From Ilyomonas sp964658445 (GTDB lineage: Bacteria; Bacteroidota; Bacteroidia; Chitinophagales; Chitinophagaceae): a stretch of DNA of 19,103 bases. Of the stretch, positions 14,595 to 19,103 are shown piece by piece. The stretch spans positions 1-19,103 of the forward strand of contig CAZZZH010000058.1 of NCBI GenBank assembly GCA_964658445.1. The letters run 5' to 3'. Every line of letters starts with the position of its first letter. The stretch's first letter is position 1. The notes under the pieces are model-generated. The model ran no database searches. It was not told where the DNA came from and saw only the letters and a list, made by a program, of their open reading frames with translations. Both the position numbers and the translations under genes were made by a program.

Positions 14595-15842
14595 ATGGCA
14601 AGTATTAACCTGATAGATGCATTCCAGGAATTTAAAGATGCAGAAAACATAGACCGTCCCACCATGATGAAGGTGGTAGAAGATGTATTCAAAACCCTGC
14701 TTCGGAAAAAATATGGCAGCGATGAAAATTTTGACGTTATCGTAAATGCCGAGAAAGGTGATCTTGAAATTTTTCGCCGCCGCATGATTGTAGAAGATGG
14801 CGAAGTGATGGACCCTTTGGCAGAAGTTGGATATACAGAAGCCGTCAAGATTGAACCTGACTTTGAAGTGGGTGAAGAGTTGTTTCAGGAAATGGACATT
14901 CTCGATTTTGGTCGTCGTGCTATATTGGCTGCCAAGCAAACACTGGCAAGCCGCATATCAGACTTAAAGAAGAACGTACTTGTAAAAAAATATGGTGATA
15001 GAATCAATGAAATTATCAATGCAGAAGTCTATCAGGTTTGGAAAAAAGAAGTATTGCTGCTGGATGAGGAAGGTAACGAACTGATCCTGCCGAAATCGGA
15101 ACAGATACCGCAGGACTTCTTTAAAAAAGGAGAAAATATACGGGCTATTGTTCGACGCGTAGATCTGAAAAATAATACGCCTGTTATTATTGTAAGCCGC
15201 ACTGCGCCTGAGTTTCTGGCAAAATTGTTAGAAATAGAAGTACCTGAGATTTTTGATGGTTTGATAACGATCCGCAAAATTGTACGCGAACCGGGCGAAC
15301 GGGCAAAAGTGGCTGTTGAAAGCTTTGATGACCGCATTGACCCTGTGGGTGCCTGTGTAGGTATGAAAGGAAGTCGCATCCACGGCATTGTGCGCGAACT
15401 GAAAAATGAAAATATTGATGTCATCAACTATACAACTAATATTCAGTTGCTGATTCAGCGTTCTCTGACGCCTTCCAAGATCAGTTATATGAATTTAGAT
15501 ACGGAACAAAAACAGGCCGATGTATATCTAAAAGCTGATCAGGTTTCGTTGGCTATCGGCAGGCGTGGCGTAAATATTAAACTGGCGCAGGAACTTACCG
15601 GTTACGATATCGATGTATTTCGCGAAAGCGAAGGCCAGGAAGAAGAATTTGATATTGATCTGGATGAATTTGCAGACGAAATTGAGCCTTGGATTATTGA
15701 TGAATTGAAACGTGTAGGCTGCGATACAGCGCGAAGTGTACTGGATTTAAGTGCTGAAGAACTGGAGCGCCGCACTGACTTGGAAAAAGAGACGATTGCA
15801 GATGTTATCAATATACTTCAAACGGAGTTTGACAGAGGTTAA
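14595..15842 (+). CDS. nusA: Transcription termination/antitermination factor NusA
   Basis: NusA binds RNA polymerase, promotes pausing and hairpin-dependent termination, and takes part in antitermination. The 415-residue product has the RNAP-binding N-terminal domain (about 1-130), an S1 domain (about 135-200), KH1 with PGERAKVAV and GACVGMKGSRI (about 233-280), and KH2 with SLAIGRRGVNIKLAQELTGYD (about 316-336). A short acidic region and a helix-hairpin-helix-like C-terminal part (VGCDTARSVLDLSAEEL) complete it. It lacks the two long acidic repeats of E. coli NusA, as is usual outside Gammaproteobacteria. It is the second gene of the operon, 55 bases after rimP. ATG 14595 gives the conserved N terminus. 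Confidence 0.96.
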   Translation: MASINLIDAFQEFKDAENIDRPTMMKVVEDVFKTLLRKKYGSDENFDVIVNAEKGDLEIFRRRMIVEDGEVMDPLAEVGYTEAVKIEPDFEVGEELFQEMDILDFGRRAILAAKQTLASRISDLKKNVLVKKYGDRINEIINAEVYQVWKKEVLLLDEEGNELILPKSEQIPQDFFKKGENIRAIVRRVDLKNNTPVIIVSRTAPEFLAKLLEIEVPEIFDGLITIRKIVREPGERAKVAVESFDDRIDPVGACVGMKGSRIHGIVRELKNENIDVINYTTNIQLLIQRSLTPSKISYMNLDTEQKQADVYLKADQVSLAIGRRGVNIKLAQELTGYDIDVFRESEGQEEEFDIDLDEFADEIEPWIIDELKRVGCDTARSVLDLSAEELERRTDLEKETIADVINILQTEFDRG

Positions 15843-16008
15843 TATTTGTAATACTTGGCAAGGCGCTTGTGATAATTTGACACATTTATTTTAAACAAGG
15901 TTTTGCCTGTAAAAAGTCAAATTAATAAAGTGGATGAAACTATAGTAGAATTTGGTTTCATTCATTTTATCTGAATAAAAGATAAGAAAACAAGCTTCTT
16001 GAAAGGGT

Positions 16009-16016
16009 TACATTTG
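16009..16016 (+). promoter_or_regulatory. Candidate -7 element for a separate infB promoter
   Basis: TACATTTG is a full TAnnTTTG match, but no TTTG is seen 19-20 bases upstream. If active it would give infB a leader of about 145 bases holding the hairpins at 16058-16091 and 16122-16144. Confidence 0.3.
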
Positions 16017-16057
16017 CTGACGATATTTATTAATAAACAACAGAACGGAAATGCAGG

Positions 16058-16095
16058 ATAAGATAGCAGAAATAGAATTTGGCTATCTTATTTTT
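16058..16095 (+). terminator. Terminator-like hairpin between nusA and infB
   Basis: A perfect 10-bp, AT-rich stem with a 14-base loop is followed by five T (16091-16095). The low G+C content makes it a weak or conditional terminator at best, so it may partly uncouple infB from nusA. Confidence 0.45.
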
Positions 16096-16165
16096 AAAGA
16101 TAAATTTTACAAAAAATAAAAGCTGTTTAAAAGATAGAAACAGCAAGGACAAATAAAAATACTGA

Positions 16166-19103
16166 ATGTCAGAACTCAAGTTACCGAGATTATTAGCCGC
16201 TGCAAAAGAGTTTAATATAGGACAAGATACCTTATTGAATTTTCTTGCGGGCAAAGGCTTCAACCGAGATGATCTGAAACCCACAGCAAAGCTGAATGAG
16301 GCGATGTACCGCGCCTTACAACAGGAATTTCACAGCGATAAAACAGCTAAGAACAAAGCTGATTTAGTGGAAATTCCAAAAACACAAACTGAGCGCCGAC
16401 TGCGTCGTGATGAGGAAGATGTAAGCATAAGAAGAGACGACAAAAAAGCTGCACCGAAAGAAGAAAAGCAGGAAGCGCCACAACCGGCAGTCATTGCAGA
16501 GAAGCCGGCTATGCCTATAATAGAAATAGCACAACCTGAACCGGAAATAGTTCAACCTGTTGAAGATGTAGTAAGTCAACCCATTGCTGAAGAAACAGTT
16601 GCGCCTCCTGAACCGGAAACATTGCGCATTGAAGCACCAGAACTGGAAGGACCGAAAATATTAGACAAGATAGATTTATCTGCCATCGATTCTTCTACCC
16701 GTCCCCGGAAAAATGTAGTTGTTAAAGAAGAACCGGAAGAAATAATTCCAGAGCCTGTCATTGTGGAAGAGGTGCAACCTCATGTCGAAAATGATGAGGT
16801 AATCACTGCGCCGGAAATAGAGGAAGAAGAGATGCAGCCCGAGCCGGAAGATGAAGAAGAGATGGCGCCGGTGGTAGAAAACATTAAAGCCGAAAAGTTA
16901 GAAGGTCCTAAAATATTAGGTAAGATTGAGTTGCCTGTTGACAGCGATACACGTCCTAAAAATGCTAGAGACGAAAAGCGTAAACGAAAACGCATACCGG
17001 TAGATAAGAAAGGAGAAGCAACACCAAACGCACAAACTGCTTTTAATCCTCAGGCGAGAGCCGGTGCCGGCAGTAATGGACAGGCTCTCGGTGGCCGAAC
17101 CATCACGCCCCAACGTAGTGGCCAGCAAGGCACTGGTAGTAGTCTGCCGGGTGTGAATCGCCCCGCAGCAGGTGCCCCGCGAAGTGGTCAGGCTGCTGGT
17201 GGCGGCGCCAGAATACAAATTAACCGTAACCCCGGTGGCGGTAACAACCGTAACGGACAGACAGGCGGGCATGGAAGAAACGATAGGTTTCAGCGCCCTG
17301 AAGATAAAGAGATTGATCAGAAACAAATTCAGGATAAGATACGCGAAACGCAGGCGAAACTATCCGGACAAAGCGGACGTGGCAAGAGCTTAAAAGCGCG
17401 TTATCGCCGCGAAAAACGCCAAGAAGCCGCTGAAGCAATGGGCGGCATTGGCGAAGATAATAGGCTACAAGTAACAGAGTTTGTTACTGTAAGTGAACTT
17501 GCCAACCTGATGGATGTAAATTTTACGGACATCATAAGCAAGTGTATGAGCCTTGGCATAATGGTATCGATCAATCAGAGACTCGACGCAGAAGTAATAG
17601 AACTGGTAGCAGGCGAATTTGGTTATGAAGTAGAATTCTTAGGACTTGACGATTTGGATGAAGATGATGATTACGATGATGAAGATGAAGATGAAGAGTT
17701 ACAAAAACGGGCACCTATTGTTACTATCATGGGTCATGTTGACCATGGTAAAACATCTTTGCTCGACTATATCCGCAATGCTAATGTAGTAGCAGGTGAG
17801 GCTGGTGGTATCACGCAGCACATCGGTGCTTACGAAGTGACATTACCTACAGAAGATCACATAACTTTCCTCGATACACCAGGCCACGAAGCCTTTACAG
17901 CCATGCGTGCTCGTGGTGCGAAGGTTACAGATATTGCAGTCATTGTAATAGCTGCCGATGATGCAGTGATGCCGCAAACCAAAGAAGCGATCAGCCATGC
18001 TCAGGCGGCTGGTGTGCCGATGATTTTTGCCGTAAACAAGATCGATAAAGACGGTGCAAACCCGCAGAAGATATACGAGCAGCTGTCTCAGATGAATATA
18101 TTGGTAGAAGAATGGGGCGGGAAGTTTCAAAGCCAGGAATTGAGTGCTAAAAAAGGTTTAAACGTAGATGCTTTACTTGAAAAAATATTGCTTGAAGCAG
18201 AAATACTAGATTTGAAAGCCAATCCAGATCGGGAAGCAACCGGAAGTATTATTGAAGCTTCTCTGGATAAAGGACGTGGTTTTGTTGCCACGGTTTTGGT
18301 TCAAAACGGTTCTTTAAAGGTTGGTGATATTATGGTGTCCGGTCAAAATTATGGACGCATCAAGGCCATGTTTAACGAGCGTAACCAACGTGTTAACGAA
18401 GCGCCGCCTTCAACACCGGTACAAATACTAGGTTTAAATGGTGCGCCACAGGCGGGTGAAAAATTCAAGGTTTATTTGGATGAGGCAGAAGCGAAAGAAG
18501 TAGCAACCAAGCGGGCGCAGATCTCAAGAGAGCAAGGCTTACGAGCAAAGAAACATATTACACTTGATGAGATTGGCCGTCGACTGGCTTTGGGCAATTT
18601 CAAAGAACTGAACGTAATCATTAAAGGTGACGTGGACGGTTCCGTAGAAGCCTTAAGCGATTCGTTGCAGAAGCTATCAACGGAAGAAATTGCTATCAAT
18701 GTCGTTCATAAAGCTGTAGGACAAATTTCTGAAAGTGATGTATTGCTGGCTACGGCGTCTGACGCTATTTTGATTGGCTTTAATGTGCGTCCAAGTACGC
18801 AGGCGAATCGCCTGGCTGAAAATGAAGGTGTACAGATTAAAATGTACTCAATCATTTACAACGCCATAGAAGAAGTCAAGAGTGCAATGGAAGGTTTGCT
18901 GGAACCAAAAATCCAGGAAAAGGAAGTAGCAACGGTTGAGATTCGCGAAGTGTATAAGTTCGATAAAGCTACTGTTGCGGGCTGCTATGTTACCGATGGT
19001 AAAATACGCCGCGACAGCAAAATACGTCTCTTCCGCGATGGTATCTTAGTTTACCCAAGAACAGAAGGCGGCTTCGCAGAATTAGGCAGCTTAAAACGTT
19101 TTA
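16166..19103 (+). CDS. infB: Translation initiation factor IF-2, 3' end beyond the window
   Basis: IF-2 is the GTPase that places initiator tRNA on the 30S subunit and promotes 50S joining. The frame stays open from ATG 16166 to the window edge (979 codons). An IF2_N domain (1-50) is followed by a long charged linker in which LEGPKIL...TRP occurs twice (about 160-183 and 245-267), then a Gly/Arg/Asn-rich stretch (about 290-375). A second IF2_N-like domain (about 433-490) and an Asp/Glu run (495-511) lead to the G domain: GHVDHGKT (523-530), GGITQHIGAY, DTPGHEAF, NKID and a SAKKG segment. Domains II, III and most of IV follow. About 40 C-terminal residues are missing compared with other IF-2 proteins. 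It is the third gene of rimP-nusA-infB but separated by a structured 323-base spacer. Confidence 0.96.
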   Translation, partial: MSELKLPRLLAAAKEFNIGQDTLLNFLAGKGFNRDDLKPTAKLNEAMYRALQQEFHSDKTAKNKADLVEIPKTQTERRLRRDEEDVSIRRDDKKAAPKEEKQEAPQPAVIAEKPAMPIIEIAQPEPEIVQPVEDVVSQPIAEETVAPPEPETLRIEAPELEGPKILDKIDLSAIDSSTRPRKNVVVKEEPEEIIPEPVIVEEVQPHVENDEVITAPEIEEEEMQPEPEDEEEMAPVVENIKAEKLEGPKILGKIELPVDSDTRPKNARDEKRKRKRIPVDKKGEATPNAQTAFNPQARAGAGSNGQALGGRTITPQRSGQQGTGSSLPGVNRPAAGAPRSGQAAGGGARIQINRNPGGGNNRNGQTGGHGRNDRFQRPEDKEIDQKQIQDKIRETQAKLSGQSGRGKSLKARYRREKRQEAAEAMGGIGEDNRLQVTEFVTVSELANLMDVNFTDIISKCMSLGIMVSINQRLDAEVIELVAGEFGYEVEFLGLDDLDEDDDYDDEDEDEELQKRAPIVTIMGHVDHGKTSLLDYIRNANVVAGEAGGITQHIGAYEVTLPTEDHITFLDTPGHEAFTAMRARGAKVTDIAVIVIAADDAVMPQTKEAISHAQAAGVPMIFAVNKIDKDGANPQKIYEQLSQMNILVEEWGGKFQSQELSAKKGLNVDALLEKILLEAEILDLKANPDREATGSIIEASLDKGRGFVATVLVQNGSLKVGDIMVSGQNYGRIKAMFNERNQRVNEAPPSTPVQILGLNGAPQAGEKFKVYLDEAEAKEVATKRAQISREQGLRAKKHITLDEIGRRLALGNFKELNVIIKGDVDGSVEALSDSLQKLSTEEIAINVVHKAVGQISESDVLLATASDAILIGFNVRPSTQANRLAENEGVQIKMYSIIYNAIEEVKSAMEGLLEPKIQEKEVATVEIREVYKFDKATVAGCYVTDGKIRRDSKIRLFRDGILVYPRTEGGFAELGSLKRF

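Larger units (their letters stand above)
15843..16165 (+). promoter_or_regulatory. Structured 323-base nusA-infB spacer
   Basis: This gap is long for an operon. It contains three stem-loops on the plus strand: 15932-15963 (GGATGAAAC/GTTTCATTC), 16058-16091 (ATAAGATAGC/GCTATCTTAT) and 16122-16144 (GCTGTTT/AAACAGC), the last ending 21 bases before the infB ATG. The first two have 14-base loops that share the 9-mer TAGAATTTG at the same loop position. A perfect -7 element, TACATTTG, lies at 16009-16016 without a clear -33 element. No open frame of note is present. It probably controls infB, but how is not known. Confidence 0.55.

Noticed and set aside
14508..14939. 143-codon minus-strand frame across the nusA start
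   Set aside because: It overlaps the well-conserved nusA N-terminal domain and has no promoter or recognisable protein.

Overview
The window reads as a chromosomal segment of a Bacteroidota bacterium, probably of the Chitinophagaceae type. The evidence is a gene with a type IX secretion C-terminal sorting domain, several promoters of the Bacteroidota form TTTG-N19/20-TAnnTTTG, weak or absent Shine-Dalgarno sequences, and protein sequences (DnaA, NusA, IF2 with a long acidic linker) of that phylum's style. It is largely housekeeping sequence. I found no prophage, insertion sequence, CRISPR array or recognisable defence system.

Layout. Positions 1-6503 are read mainly on the minus strand: a truncated tRNA-Ser(GCU) with its promoter (1-111); dnaA (344-1773), interrupted by a 10-base N gap but probably intact, with a good intrinsic terminator; a two-gene unit encoding a split 5'-nucleotidase, a secreted C-terminal-domain protein followed by a Tat-exported metallophosphatase (1913-3578); and a large ligase-associated DEXH helicase of the Lhr type (3710-6277/6280). 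Positions 6451-10079 hold a terminator and a 1191-residue secreted metzincin protease with two FnIII domains, two PPC domains and a T9SS sorting domain. A 613-base gene-free spacer separates it from a phosphoketolase gene on the plus strand (10693-13077). tRNA-Ala(GGC), with its own promoter and terminator, and a small single-pass membrane protein gene follow on the minus strand. From 14069 to the right edge lies the transcription/translation operon rimP-nusA-infB on the plus strand, with infB cut off about 40 codons before its expected end.

How the genes work together. rimP-nusA-infB is the conserved cluster for 30S maturation, transcription elongation/termination and translation initiation. 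It has a strong promoter, a leader hairpin just before rimP, and a structured nusA-infB spacer. The split nucleotidase probably acts outside the cytoplasm, though its metallophosphatase has lost the usual catalytic His/Asp pair. Phosphoketolase supplies acetyl-phosphate from sugar phosphates. The other genes are functionally independent neighbours.

The observations most worth checking are: two hairpins in the nusA-infB spacer that share loop sequence but not stem sequence; the altered metallophosphatase active site; a repeat-like in-frame insertion in the helicase; a long promoter motif shared by the two tRNA genes; and an 8-2-8 palindrome ahead of the phosphoketolase gene.
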